A stretch of DNA of 64,000 bases from an uncultured Alistipes sp. GTDB lineage: Bacteria > Bacteroidota > Bacteroidia > Bacteroidales > Rikenellaceae. This document shows positions 8,094-16,692 of the stretch, in pieces (the stretch's first letter is position 1; every line of letters begins with the position of its first letter). The stretch is taken from contig URBK01000001.1 of the NCBI GenBank assembly GCA_900546065.1, positions 155,167-219,166 of the forward strand, written 5' to 3'. The notes under the pieces were generated by a model. The model did no database searches. It saw nothing but the letters and a program-made list of their open reading frames with translations, and had not been told where the DNA came from. Made by a program: the position numbers and the translations under genes.

Positions 8094-8414
8094 GATTGTT
8101 CAATATTGTACAATGACAATTTACCAAATCGTATTTTCCTGTTTTATTGTTGTCACATCTCGTTTATCGGCAGGTCATTCTTTACTCTTTTCGTCGGCGA
8201 ATGTAGGACGAAGCGCATAATCGCCAAGCCGCATTGCATTCGGATGACGAAAACAGACTGTTGCACGGTCGGTTTTCTATCCGGGTTTGGCTTATGATGC
8301 CACAGCTTCATCCTCTGGCTGCCTCAAAAAGCTGAAAACAAACCTGCACGGCAAACGAAAGCAGGGAAAAATAAAAATCAGCATGATAGTTCAACCAATT
8401 AAAAGTAAACAAGT
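8094..8414 (+). promoter_or_regulatory. Long non-coding leader before the 8415 gene
   Basis: No convincing gene is present. Weak similarity to the leaders at 16465 and 18646 is visible by eye (a GCGAATGTAGGAC segment at about 8196, a GCAGGGAAAAATAA segment at about 8361, and CAACCAATTAAA at 8394 just before the start codon, as before parB). It may be a diverged fourth copy of that leader family. Confidence 0.35.
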
Positions 8415-8639
8415 ATGGTAGAAGAAATTAGACAAGACGGCAGAGTGATATTGTCGAGCGAAGACGGTTTTTCCGTCCCTATGATTTTCAACAACCTTTG
8501 TGGAAAGAATTTCATTGGCAAAGAATACAAGGACTATATCAGGCATATAGCCTTTGAGGAAATGGGACTTAAGCCGGGTATCGTGTCCCATTATCGGAAC
8601 GGTGTTCTATATAAGAACGGCACAATCCCGGAACTTTGA
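8415..8639 (+). CDS. Small unassigned ICE protein, 74 residues
   Basis: Hydrophilic protein beginning MVEEIRQDGRVILS, no signal peptide or membrane segment, no motif I recognise. Supported by sitting in the rightward block, 57 bases before the next gene on the same strand, behind a long leader of the type used by other genes of this block. Function unknown. Confidence 0.5.
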   Translation: MVEEIRQDGRVILSSEDGFSVPMIFNNLCGKNFIGKEYKDYIRHIAFEEMGLKPGIVSHYRNGVLYKNGTIPEL

Positions 8640-8696
8640 ACAGGTAAACCAAAATAGGAACAGCAAAAATCAAAATTTATACAAATTTATACAGAT

Positions 8697-9329
8697 ATGG
8701 AAACAACAACAATTCATCCGGCAGAAGCCTATCTACGCAACGAACAAAATCCTACATCCTTATATGTAAGGATTGCAGGAAAACGCAGACGGCTGTTTAT
8801 CAACCGCAACGAAAACGTCATCGGCATTATCGCACTCGGAAAACGCAAAAGCGGGTACATCTTCACAGATTGGGCAAGCATTGAGAAGATATACTATCCG
8901 TCATCCTCTCCCGAAGATGCAGCGGACATAGAAAAGAAACTGGTCTTGAAATACCAGAAACTTGCCCGGCTTGCCACGCATACGAATGATTGGCTTCGCA
9001 AAATCGCTAATGCCGATTTGGATAAATCCCTCTACGAGAACCGCATCACGACCGGCACACGCATCGACGGCAAGTGTATCGGACTTGCCACCATCGAGAA
9101 GTATTGCGGCAGTTGGGATATGGCTCGTTTCAGAACGGCACTGAAGCAAGGTGAAAAGTTTTCCACCGGACGCTTCGACTTTTGCGGCTATGACGGTACG
9201 CTGTGGTGCGAGCCACGCGAAAATGGCGATATGGCGGCAGGATTCAGCAAAGAGTACCGGAATTGTGGCAACGGCTACTATTATCTGCTTATCAACGATG
9301 AATACATGATAGGCTATGACATAGACTGA
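8697..9329 (+). CDS. Unassigned ICE protein, 210 residues
   Basis: Soluble protein with a basic patch (AGKRRRLFINRN) and an aromatic C-terminus (NGYYYLLINDEYMIGYDID). I recognise no catalytic motif. The coding signal is good: the frame is long, strand and spacing agree with the neighbour at 8415, and a stem-loop terminator follows 22 bases after the stop. Probably an accessory protein of the ICE maintenance block. Confidence 0.6.
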   Translation: METTTIHPAEAYLRNEQNPTSLYVRIAGKRRRLFINRNENVIGIIALGKRKSGYIFTDWASIEKIYYPSSSPEDAADIEKKLVLKYQKLARLATHTNDWLRKIANADLDKSLYENRITTGTRIDGKCIGLATIEKYCGSWDMARFRTALKQGEKFSTGRFDFCGYDGTLWCEPRENGDMAAGFSKEYRNCGNGYYYLLINDEYMIGYDID

Positions 9330-9351
9330 GTTATATGCAGGGCAACGACAA

Positions 9352-9386
9352 GACCGTATCGGGCAAAGTCTCGGTACGGTTTGTTG
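9352..9386 (+). terminator. Stem-loop terminator after the 8697 gene
   Basis: ACCGTATCGG (9353-9362) pairs with TCGGTACGGT (9371-9380), followed by TTGTTGTT. Loop of 8 bases. Placed just after the 8697 stop codon. Confidence 0.55.
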
Positions 9387-9483
9387 TTCCGATCGACCAA
9401 CGACCTTTTATAAAACTCCTGTTCTCCCTCTTATAGCCTTACATCCTGCGGCCAGTTTGCTTCAAGCAACCTCACGCATTTTG

Positions 9484-9497
9484 TGTAACATGTTACA
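9484..9497. promoter_or_regulatory. Perfect 14-bp palindrome, operator candidate
   Basis: TGTAACATGTTACA is fully self-complementary. It lies 43 bases (end to start) upstream of a nested hairpin in the 588-base gap before the methylase-helicase gene. No binding protein can be assigned. Confidence 0.35.
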
Positions 9498-9526
9498 TAA
9501 AGTGTGTGAAGCCCCTTTTTGCAAAA

Positions 9527-9614
9527 GGACGGACACGGACAGACTTGGCATTACAGGGGGCGGGATAAATCCTGCCCTCTGTAGTCCCAAGACAGTCCGT
9601 CGGAAAGTCCGTCC
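9527..9614. other. 88-nt nested hairpin upstream of the methylase-helicase gene
   Basis: The outer stem is GGACGGAC (9527-9534) with GTCCGTCC (9607-9614); a middle stem is CTTGG (9544-9548) with CCAAG (9587-9591); the inner stem is 9553-9566 with 9569-9582, GC-rich with G-U pairs. The inner hairpin looks like the terminator after parB. Could be an attenuator, a single-strand origin or part of oriT; sequence alone does not decide. Confidence 0.5.
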
Positions 9615-9659
9615 CGGCTGACCGCTTCACTCTTTTACCCATAATCTTTCCTTTTCTAA

Positions 9660-9917
9660 CGGATTCCCATTAAACCCAAGTCCGCTGCCGTGCGACCTAC
9701 GGGATAGAATTTTCCGCAAAGGTAACCGACCGTGCCAATCTTGCCAATGCCGACGTGCCGCCGCGAGTGACACGCAAAAATCTTCCTCTCCCTCTGTCGA
9801 GCGTATTTTTCCGGTTCAGCCTTGTCCGATTGTCCCTCGCCACCTTCCGAAAGCAGAAAAATCTTCCCGGCGGTCGCAAACAGACCGAACAGAGGGAAAT
9901 AAAAAGAAAGGTTAAAT
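9660..9917 (+). promoter_or_regulatory. 5' leader of the methylase-helicase gene (leader family, copy A)
   Basis: The 3' end carries the hairpin CGGTC (9871-9875)/GACCG (9883-9887) followed by AACAGAGGGAAA, the same arrangement as before parB and the 18871 gene but with different paired bases. A reverse-strand TTGG-N19-TACCTTTG element (9717-9747) would be a Bacteroidetes promoter reading left, so an antisense transcript is possible. No protein gene fits. Confidence 0.45.
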
Positions 9918-12900
9918 ATGAGTTACAACAAATTGAAATCATTGGTGGCAAACGTGGAAGCGATAAAGACAGCGTTACAAATCCACATTCAAGGCAGACA
10001 AGCCACACCAGAGGAAAAAGAAACCTTATCCCAATATTCGGGGTTTGGCGGTATCAAAGAAGTGCTGAACATCGGCACAGACAAGCCTGTAAGTGGCGAC
10101 ATGGAAGAACCGATAAGGCGGTTGCAGGAACTTATCGACACCTATCCCTATTTCACGGAAGCCATGAAAGCCTCTGTCCTGACAGCGTTCTACACCCCGA
10201 AATTCCTTATTGATGTAGTCGCAAAGCAGATACACGCCACATTCAAGGACAATGAGCTGCAAATGCGCTCATTCCTCGAACCGAGTGCAGGCATTGGCGG
10301 TTTCCTCCCGGTAGCCATGTCCGACACCTGCGGCTATGCCATTGAAAAAGACCCGGTTTCGGGTCTGATACTCTCCCTGCTGAATGACAACACGGTTACA
10401 CGGACAGCCGGGTTTGAAACGATAGACGAACAGGGTTTTGAACATACGAAATTCGATGTCATAGCCTCCAACATCCCTTTCGGTAACTTCCGTGTGTTCG
10501 ATGCGGAACTCTGGAAGAAAGGCGGCATATACGAGCAGGCTACCAAGACCATACACAATTACTTTTTTGTCAAGGCTTTGGAGCTTTTGAACGAGGGCGG
10601 CCTGCTGGCTTTCGTCACATCAAGAGGTGTGGCCGATACACCAAGCAACAAATTCGTGCGTGAATACCTTGTGAACCATGCCGATTTGATTAGTGCTATC
10701 CGTATGCCCGACACGCTTTTCATGTACACAAGCGGCATCGAGGTAGGCAGCGATTTACTGATCTTCCAAAAGCATACTCACAAGGCGGCACTCTCGCAGA
10801 GGGAACAGCTCTTTTTACAGGTCGGCAGGGAAAAGGCAGACACGACAGGCGCAATGACCGAATACGCCAACAAACTTTTCACATTACCGAAAACCACCCT
10901 CGCCACAGGCAGCCGCATTGCGATGAACCAGTACGGCAAGTATGTACGCAAATACCAGTGGCAGGGTGATGAAAACGCCATGTCGCAGTATCTCGCCGCA
11001 TTGCTCAAACTCGACTTTGGCCGCTATTTCCGCAAAAGCCTTTTCACAAGTGAGGGACAGGACGGCATACACACGCAAATGTCCCTTTTCGGCAGTGTGG
11101 CCGTTAAGCAGCCACCAAAAGGCAGACGAGCCTATACGGACGAGCCGGAAGCGTGGATGAAAGAGGGTGCAATGGTACTGTTTGAGGGGCGGGTGGGCAT
11201 TATCCGATACCGCAAATCCGAACTATACCAAGAGACGGCCACCGATTTTGTCCCGGTGGACGAGGGCAAGGTGAACACGGAGAGGGCTAACGACTATTTC
11301 TCTATCCGCAAGGCATATTTTGAACTTGCAATCAAAGAGCAGGAGGAACAGACGGAACAGCCGCATTTGCGTGAACGGCTGAACGCTTGCTATGATGCTT
11401 TTGTCGCCAAATGGGGCTTTTTCCACTCTAATGACAACAAGGAGTTTATCATGCTTGACAGCCTCGGCGTGGAAGTGTTCACGATTGAAATGCAGGTCAA
11501 GGGCGACATATTCAAATCCGACATCATGCGTGAGCCTGTAGCGTTCAAGAAGATAGACACGACCGTGCAACTGACACCGGGCGAAGCGTTGGCAAGCTGC
11601 CTTAACTTTTACGGCTGTGTGGATATGGACTATCTGATGCAGACCACAGGCAAGGACGAGGACGAGGTTATCGACGACCTCAAAGGCGAGATATTCTATA
11701 ACCCTGCCACCGGAGAATGGGAACACAAAGGCAAGTTCATAGCCGGAAACGTCATCGCCAAAAGCAAGGAAACAGGCTCTTATCTTCCCGATCTCACAGG
11801 CAAGGAAAAGGACTGGACGGAAACCGCTGTAAAGGCATTGGAGGAAGCCATACCCGAAGCGATACCCTACGAGGAACTCGACATCAACATGGGCGAGCGT
11901 TGGATTGACACGAAGCTGTACGCCGATTTTGCCACAGAACTTTTCGGAACGGAAACCGATGTGATGTATTTTGACGTGAACGACACCTATTTAGTGCGGC
12001 TACAAGGATATTCCCCTGTAGTCTATAACACCTATTCCGTAAAGAATTACAACGGAGAGGATTTGTTCGTACACGCCCTGCAGGACACCGTTCCCGAAAT
12101 AACCAAAGAGATAGAGCGGAACGGCGAAGCGGTACGAGTGCCGGACGAGGAAGCCATACAGGAAGCGGCCACCAAGATACAGGAGATAAGAAACCGTTTC
12201 AACCAGTGGCTCGACTGTCAGCCGATAGAGGTAAGGGACGAATTGGTAAGGGTGTACAACGAGCGGTTTAACTGCTATGTCCGTCCGCATTATGACGGCT
12301 CGGCACAGACCTTCCCGCAGCTCTCTTTCGAGAATTTTCCGTATGACAGCCTCTATCCCTCACAGAAAGATGCCATTTGGATGATTAAGCAGAACGGCGG
12401 CGGTATCTGCTGGCACGAGGTAGGCACGGGCAAGACGATGATAATGTGCGTTTCCGCTTACGAAATGAAACGCCTCGGATTGGTGCAGAAACCGCTCATT
12501 ATCGGCTTGAAAGCCAATGTTCACGAAATAGCCGACACGTTCCGCAAGGCTTACCCCTCGGCAAAGGTGCTTTATCCGGGCAAAGAGGATTTCACTCCTG
12601 CTAACCGCAAAGAGGTATTCTCGAAAATCAAGAACAACAACTGGGACTGCATCATTCTGACACACGACCAGTTCGCCAAGATACCGCAATCGGAACAGAC
12701 CATGATAGATATATTCACCGAAGAACTGGCCGATGTGGAGCGCAATTTGGAAGTCTTGGAACAATCCACCATGCGCTACCGCAGCGGAAAGATGCAGGAC
12801 GGTCTGGAGAAGCGCAAACAGAACCTCGCAGCCAAACTTAAGGAATTGAAAATGAAAATCAACGAGCGGAAAGACGATGCGGTGGACTTTCACTCGATGG

Positions 12901-14891
12901 GCATAGACCACATATTTGTCGATGAATGCCACATTTTCAAGAACTTAATATTTCAGACACGCCACACGAGGGTTGCCGGTATCGGCAATACCAAAGGCTC
13001 GCAAAGGGCGATGAACCTGCTGTTTGCCATCCGTGACATTCAGCACCGGACAGGACGTGACCTCGGCGCAACATTCCTTTCGGGCACGGTGGTTGTGAAC
13101 GCCCTGACCGAACTGTATGTGATGTTTAAGTACCTTAGACCAAGAGAATTGCAACGTCAGCAGATTTCTTGCTTCGATGCGTGGGCGGCGATATTTACGC
13201 AGAAAACAGCCGATTATGAACTGAACGTGACAGGTGCAATCAAGCGTAAAGAGCGTTTCCGCACCTACATCAAAGTGCCGGAACTGGCAATGTTCCTGCG
13301 TGAGATTACCGACTACCGCACCGCCGACATGATAAACCTCGATGTACCGGATAAAAATGTGCGCTTTCTTTCTCATGCGCCCACTATCCAGCAGGAGGAA
13401 ATGATAGGCCGTTTGGTTTCCTTTGCACACAGCGGACAGTGGGAGGATTTGGGACTTGATACGCCCGAACCCGACAATCTCGACAAGGCAAAAATGTTGG
13501 TAGCTACCAATGTGGCACGAAAAATGGCTCTCGATATGCGTTTGTTGGGCGACAAGTTCAGCGACGATGCCGAAAACAAGGCTTCAATCTGTGCAAGAAC
13601 AATCTATGAATATTATATGCGCTCAAATGAAAACCGGGGTACGCAGTTCGTGTTCAGCGACCTCGGCACATACAAGCCGAATGAGTGGAACGTATATACC
13701 GACATCAAAGAAAAGTTGGTGAACCTCGGTATTCCGACCGATGAAGTGCAGTTTATCCAGTGTGCTACCACCGAAAGGGCAAGAAAACGCCTGTTCGAGG
13801 ACATGAACAACGGCAAGGTGCGTGTGCTTTTCGGCAGCACCACCATGTTAGGAACAGGGGTGAACGCCCAGCAGAGGGCTGTAGCGGTGCATCATTTGGA
13901 GATTCCCTGGCGACCGGCTGACATGGAGCAGCGCAACGGCAGGGCGGTACGCAAGGGCAACACCGTGAAACTGTGGGGCGGCAACGTGGTGGATGTGGTG
14001 ATTTACGGCACGGAAAAGACACTTGATGCCTACAAATTCAATTTGCTGAAAAACAAGCAGATGTTCATCAACCAAATCAATAACGGCACAATCGCCGTGC
14101 GCCGTATCGACGAGGGCGGCATGGACGAGGACAACGGCATGAACTTCGCCGAGTTCGTGGCAATCCTTTCCGGCAACACCGATTTGCTGAACAAGGCAAA
14201 ACTCGACAACAAGATTATGCAGTTGGAAAAGGAACAGACCATTTTCAAGAAAGAACGCATCCGTGCCGAGCGGAAAATAACCGCCGGACAGGAAGATATG
14301 GCAAAGACACAGCGTACAAAGGCCGGTTTCATCAAGGATTGGGAATACTTCAACTCTTACGAGGGGACAAAAGTAACACAACTTCTCAACCTGCCACAAG
14401 CTACAGCCGAGGAAACAGGCCGGGAATTACACCGCATCGCCAAAACCTACCGTAGCGGAGCGTATGGTACGATTGGCACGTTTACAGGGCTGAATTTGCT
14501 GGTACGCAGCGAGTACAGCATAAACGGTACATTTGACCGAAACACGTTCTTTGTCGAGGGGACAAGCGGGCTTAAATACCGTTGTGGACTGACAGGTGCG
14601 TTACCGCTTGGCTTCGTGGAATCTGCTCAATATCCGCAGGCTACACTAAACAAATTGCCCTCACTTATTGAGAAGCAACAAAAGACGGTGGAGCGGATTG
14701 AAAGCGAAATCCCCATATTGCAGGACATCGTTGGCCGCCAGTGGAGCAAAGCCGATGAATTGGTAAAACTCAAACTGGAGTGCAAGGAGCTGCAGCGGAA
14801 GATTGACGAAAGTCTCAAGGATGCGGAACGCTCTCTAACTCCATCCGAAACAACGGCTGCCGAATACGAACCTACTACTAAGGCCGCTTAA
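9918..14891 (+). CDS. Giant N6-adenine DNA methylase-SNF2/DEAD helicase fusion (DarB-like)
   Basis: 1657 residues. The N-terminal methylase part has SGFGGIKEVL (41-50), the SAM-binding motif I EPSAGIGGFL (121-130) and motif IV SNIPFG (about 184-189, the usual NPPF/Y in variant form). The C-terminal helicase has Walker A HEVGTGKT (near 835), DECH (near 1000), LSGTVVVNALTELY, and motif VI QRNGRAVRKGN (near 1338), followed by a long coiled coil. Related proteins on phage P1 (DarB) and ICEs protect incoming DNA from restriction. The altered motif IV makes real methylation uncertain. It is a monocistronic unit with its own leader and terminator. Confidence 0.85.
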   Translation: MSYNKLKSLVANVEAIKTALQIHIQGRQATPEEKETLSQYSGFGGIKEVLNIGTDKPVSGDMEEPIRRLQELIDTYPYFTEAMKASVLTAFYTPKFLIDVVAKQIHATFKDNELQMRSFLEPSAGIGGFLPVAMSDTCGYAIEKDPVSGLILSLLNDNTVTRTAGFETIDEQGFEHTKFDVIASNIPFGNFRVFDAELWKKGGIYEQATKTIHNYFFVKALELLNEGGLLAFVTSRGVADTPSNKFVREYLVNHADLISAIRMPDTLFMYTSGIEVGSDLLIFQKHTHKAALSQREQLFLQVGREKADTTGAMTEYANKLFTLPKTTLATGSRIAMNQYGKYVRKYQWQGDENAMSQYLAALLKLDFGRYFRKSLFTSEGQDGIHTQMSLFGSVAVKQPPKGRRAYTDEPEAWMKEGAMVLFEGRVGIIRYRKSELYQETATDFVPVDEGKVNTERANDYFSIRKAYFELAIKEQEEQTEQPHLRERLNACYDAFVAKWGFFHSNDNKEFIMLDSLGVEVFTIEMQVKGDIFKSDIMREPVAFKKIDTTVQLTPGEALASCLNFYGCVDMDYLMQTTGKDEDEVIDDLKGEIFYNPATGEWEHKGKFIAGNVIAKSKETGSYLPDLTGKEKDWTETAVKALEEAIPEAIPYEELDINMGERWIDTKLYADFATELFGTETDVMYFDVNDTYLVRLQGYSPVVYNTYSVKNYNGEDLFVHALQDTVPEITKEIERNGEAVRVPDEEAIQEAATKIQEIRNRFNQWLDCQPIEVRDELVRVYNERFNCYVRPHYDGSAQTFPQLSFENFPYDSLYPSQKDAIWMIKQNGGGICWHEVGTGKTMIMCVSAYEMKRLGLVQKPLIIGLKANVHEIADTFRKAYPSAKVLYPGKEDFTPANRKEVFSKIKNNNWDCIILTHDQFAKIPQSEQTMIDIFTEELADVERNLEVLEQSTMRYRSGKMQDGLEKRKQNLAAKLKELKMKINERKDDAVDFHSMGIDHIFVDECHIFKNLIFQTRHTRVAGIGNTKGSQRAMNLLFAIRDIQHRTGRDLGATFLSGTVVVNALTELYVMFKYLRPRELQRQQISCFDAWAAIFTQKTADYELNVTGAIKRKERFRTYIKVPELAMFLREITDYRTADMINLDVPDKNVRFLSHAPTIQQEEMIGRLVSFAHSGQWEDLGLDTPEPDNLDKAKMLVATNVARKMALDMRLLGDKFSDDAENKASICARTIYEYYMRSNENRGTQFVFSDLGTYKPNEWNVYTDIKEKLVNLGIPTDEVQFIQCATTERARKRLFEDMNNGKVRVLFGSTTMLGTGVNAQQRAVAVHHLEIPWRPADMEQRNGRAVRKGNTVKLWGGNVVDVVIYGTEKTLDAYKFNLLKNKQMFINQINNGTIAVRRIDEGGMDEDNGMNFAEFVAILSGNTDLLNKAKLDNKIMQLEKEQTIFKKERIRAERKITAGQEDMAKTQRTKAGFIKDWEYFNSYEGTKVTQLLNLPQATAEETGRELHRIAKTYRSGAYGTIGTFTGLNLLVRSEYSINGTFDRNTFFVEGTSGLKYRCGLTGALPLGFVESAQYPQATLNKLPSLIEKQQKTVERIESEIPILQDIVGRQWSKADELVKLKLECKELQRKIDESLKDAERSLTPSETTAAEYEPTTKAA

Positions 14892-14915
14892 ACCATAATC
14901 ATATCTTAACCTTTT

Positions 14916-14954
14916 CCCTCTGTTCGGTTGCGATAACTCGACAGGGGGATTTTT
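14916..14954 (+). terminator. Terminator after the methylase-helicase gene
   Basis: CCCTCTGT (14916-14923) pairs with ACAGGGGG (14941-14948), followed by ATTTTTC. The left arm is part of a 16-base segment (14913-14928) that is an exact reverse complement of leader bases 9884-9899, so the gene is flanked by a short inverted repeat. Confidence 0.65.
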
Positions 14955-15035
14955 CTTGTACTCCGATCTGATGGCGGCAATATCCATTTATATACACCTC
15001 CCAAATAGGCTTTACTTCACTGCTATACAGTCGAT

Positions 15036-15218
15036 ACTAAATGTAGTACATACTAATGTTAGTAAAGTAGGATATCAGGAAATCTCCCGTTGCAAAGGAT
15101 AGTATGCACTACATTTAGTCAATCAGTATTTTAGTATAGTAGTAGATACTACGATACTAAAATGTAATAAAGTAGTAAAATAGTACACACTAATCATAGT
15201 AAATACTAAAAATAGTAG
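15036..15218. repeat. TACTA/TAGTA repeat cluster, candidate centromere/operator of the par locus
   Basis: A 20-bp inverted repeat (15036-15055 against 15100-15119, 19 of 20 matching) is followed by many short TAGTA and TACTA words up to the parA promoter. The region is AT-rich and non-coding. ParA systems with a ribbon-helix-helix partner usually have such short repeats upstream, serving both as partition site and as operator; that role here is inferred from position. Confidence 0.6.
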
Positions 15219-15226
15219 TATCTTTG
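15219..15226 (+). promoter_or_regulatory. parA promoter -7 box
   Basis: TATCTTTG 24 bases before the parA ATG matches TAnnTTTG. No good TTTG is seen near -33; the spacer consists of the TAGTA/TACTA repeats, so a repeat-bound protein would control it. Confidence 0.6.
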
Positions 15227-15250
15227 TATCAGAAATAAAGATAGGAATTT

Positions 15251-16006
15251 ATGGCAAAGATAATCGCTGTTTTGAACCACAAGGGCGGTGTCGGAAAGAC
15301 GACCACCACCATCAATCTTGCTGCCGCATTGCAGCAGAAGAAAAAGCGTGTACTGCTCATCGACATGGACGGTCAGGCAAACCTCACGGAATCCTGCGGT
15401 CTCTCCATCGAAGAGGAACGGACGGTGTACGGAGCAATGAAAGGTGAATACCCGTTAACGGTATTCGAGTTAAATAATGGCCTTTCCGTTGTACCGTCCT
15501 GCCTTGATTTGTCAGCGGCAGAATCCGAGCTTATCAATGAGCCGGGGCGGGAATTAATACTGAAAGGGCTGATTGCAAAATTGCTTGAAACCCGTAAATT
15601 CGACTATATCCTGATTGACTGTCCGCCCTCGCTGGGTTTGCTGACACTCAACGCACTTACATCTGCGGATTTCTTGATTATCCCGGTACAGGCGCAATTC
15701 CTCGCCATGCGCGGAATGGCGAAGATTACAAATGTGGTCGAGATTGTCAAAACCCGTTTGAACCCGAATCTGAACATCGGCGGAATTGTCATCACACAGT
15801 TTGACAAGCGCAAGACGCTCAACAAGAGTGTTGCGGAACTCATCAACGAATCATTCTGCGACAAAGTGTTCAAGACCGTCATCCGGGACAATGTGGCATT
15901 GGCCGAAGCTCCGATAAAGGGTCTGAACATCTTTGAATACAACAAGAACAGCAACGGGGCAAAGGACTACATGGAGTTAGCAAAAGAAGTGTTGAAATTA
16001 AAGTAA
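15251..16006 (+). CDS. parA: ParA-type partition ATPase
   Basis: Deviant Walker A KGGVGKTT at residues 11-18, switch region with LLIDMDGQANLT, and Walker B YILIDCPPSLG; 251 residues, the size of chromosomal and small-plasmid ParA (no N-terminal HTH). Binds ATP and nonspecific DNA to position the partition complex. The ribbon-helix-helix gene starts 7 bases after its stop, forming a ParA-ParG-like cassette. Its presence suggests the excised circular ICE is replicated and actively segregated, as the nearby primase and RepA-like genes also imply. Confidence 0.9.
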   Translation: MAKIIAVLNHKGGVGKTTTTINLAAALQQKKKRVLLIDMDGQANLTESCGLSIEEERTVYGAMKGEYPLTVFELNNGLSVVPSCLDLSAAESELINEPGRELILKGLIAKLLETRKFDYILIDCPPSLGLLTLNALTSADFLIIPVQAQFLAMRGMAKITNVVEIVKTRLNPNLNIGGIVITQFDKRKTLNKSVAELINESFCDKVFKTVIRDNVALAEAPIKGLNIFEYNKNSNGAKDYMELAKEVLKLK

Positions 16007-16013
16007 AGACGAT

Positions 16014-16268
16014 ATGAGCAAAAGTGATTCATTGAAAAACGGCATGAGAAGCGGACTGGACGGCTTGCTGTCATCCACCGGGAAGTCCACGCAAAAGAAA
16101 GAGCCTGCACCGGTCAAAGCGGAAAAAGAACCTGCCGTGCATTGCAATTTTGTTATCGACAAGAGTATTCATACCCGGATGAAATACCTCGCTATCGAGA
16201 AGAATATGTCGCTCCGAAATATTGTGAACGAGGCGATGAAAGAGTATTTGGAAAAGCACGAGAAATAA
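16014..16268 (+). CDS. Ribbon-helix-helix partner of ParA, 84 residues
   Basis: Basic, flexible N-terminus (residues 1-44, Lys/Pro rich) followed by a ribbon-helix-helix fold: strand CNFVIDKSIHTRMKYLAIE, then two helices with MSLRNIVNEAMKEYLEKH. This is the layout of ParG/Omega-type centromere-binding proteins. It follows parA by 7 bases. Inferred to bind the TACTA/TAGTA repeats and to stimulate the ParA ATPase through its N-terminal tail. A separate ParB homologue lies 425 bases downstream. Confidence 0.75.
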   Translation: MSKSDSLKNGMRSGLDGLLSSTGKSTQKKEPAPVKAEKEPAVHCNFVIDKSIHTRMKYLAIEKNMSLRNIVNEAMKEYLEKHEK

Positions 16269-16271
16269 CCG

Positions 16272-16287
16272 GGGCGGCAATCCGCCC
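16272..16287 (+). terminator. Weak stem-loop after the parA cassette
   Basis: GGGCGG (16272-16277) pairs with CCGCCC (16282-16287) around CAAT, directly after the stop codon; only a short, interrupted T stretch follows. Confidence 0.4.
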
Positions 16288-16464
16288 AATCAACTTTTAT
16301 ACCATACCGCTATCTTATGGCACATGTCCACAAGGTAGCGGTTTTCCCGTTTATACCCCTGGCTGTTCTCCTGCTCTATTCGCCTCTTATAGCTGCAATG
16401 CTGCATTTCCCCTTTCTATCCATTCCTCTTGCCGCTTGTCCGGTCTCGTTCCTGCCATCGCCGG

Positions 16465-16660
16465 TTGGTTTTCCAGACGCAAATTTGGACTGCCGCGCTT
16501 GATTTCATCGCTTTGAAGTGCATTTCTCGTAAAATTCTTCCTTTCCGTGAAAGAGTAATTTTCCGGAAAAAGCGTTGAAAATAGCTTGTTCGTCAGTCCC
16601 TTGAAGCATCTGTAAATCCCAAGCGGTTCAGGCAGAAAAAAGAACCGAAAAGAGGGAAAA
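16465..16660 (+). promoter_or_regulatory. Structured 5' leader of parB (leader family, copy B)
   Basis: About 195 bases closely similar to 18646-18840. Shared blocks include TTGGTTTT, CGCGCTTGAT, ATTCTTCCTTTCC, AAAGAGTAATT and a hairpin CGGTTC (16624-16629)/GAACCG (16642-16647) followed by AGAGGG. The ATG lies about 35 bases beyond. No open reading frame is conserved between the copies, so an RNA role (attenuator or regulator-binding leader) is more likely than a peptide. Confidence 0.55.
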
Positions 16661-16692
16661 ATAACAAAACAAATATCAACCAATTAAATTTT

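Noticed and set aside
8079..8297. 72-codon plus-strand frame in the leader region
   Set aside because: It overlaps the second abiE palindrome, and its composition is not protein-like.
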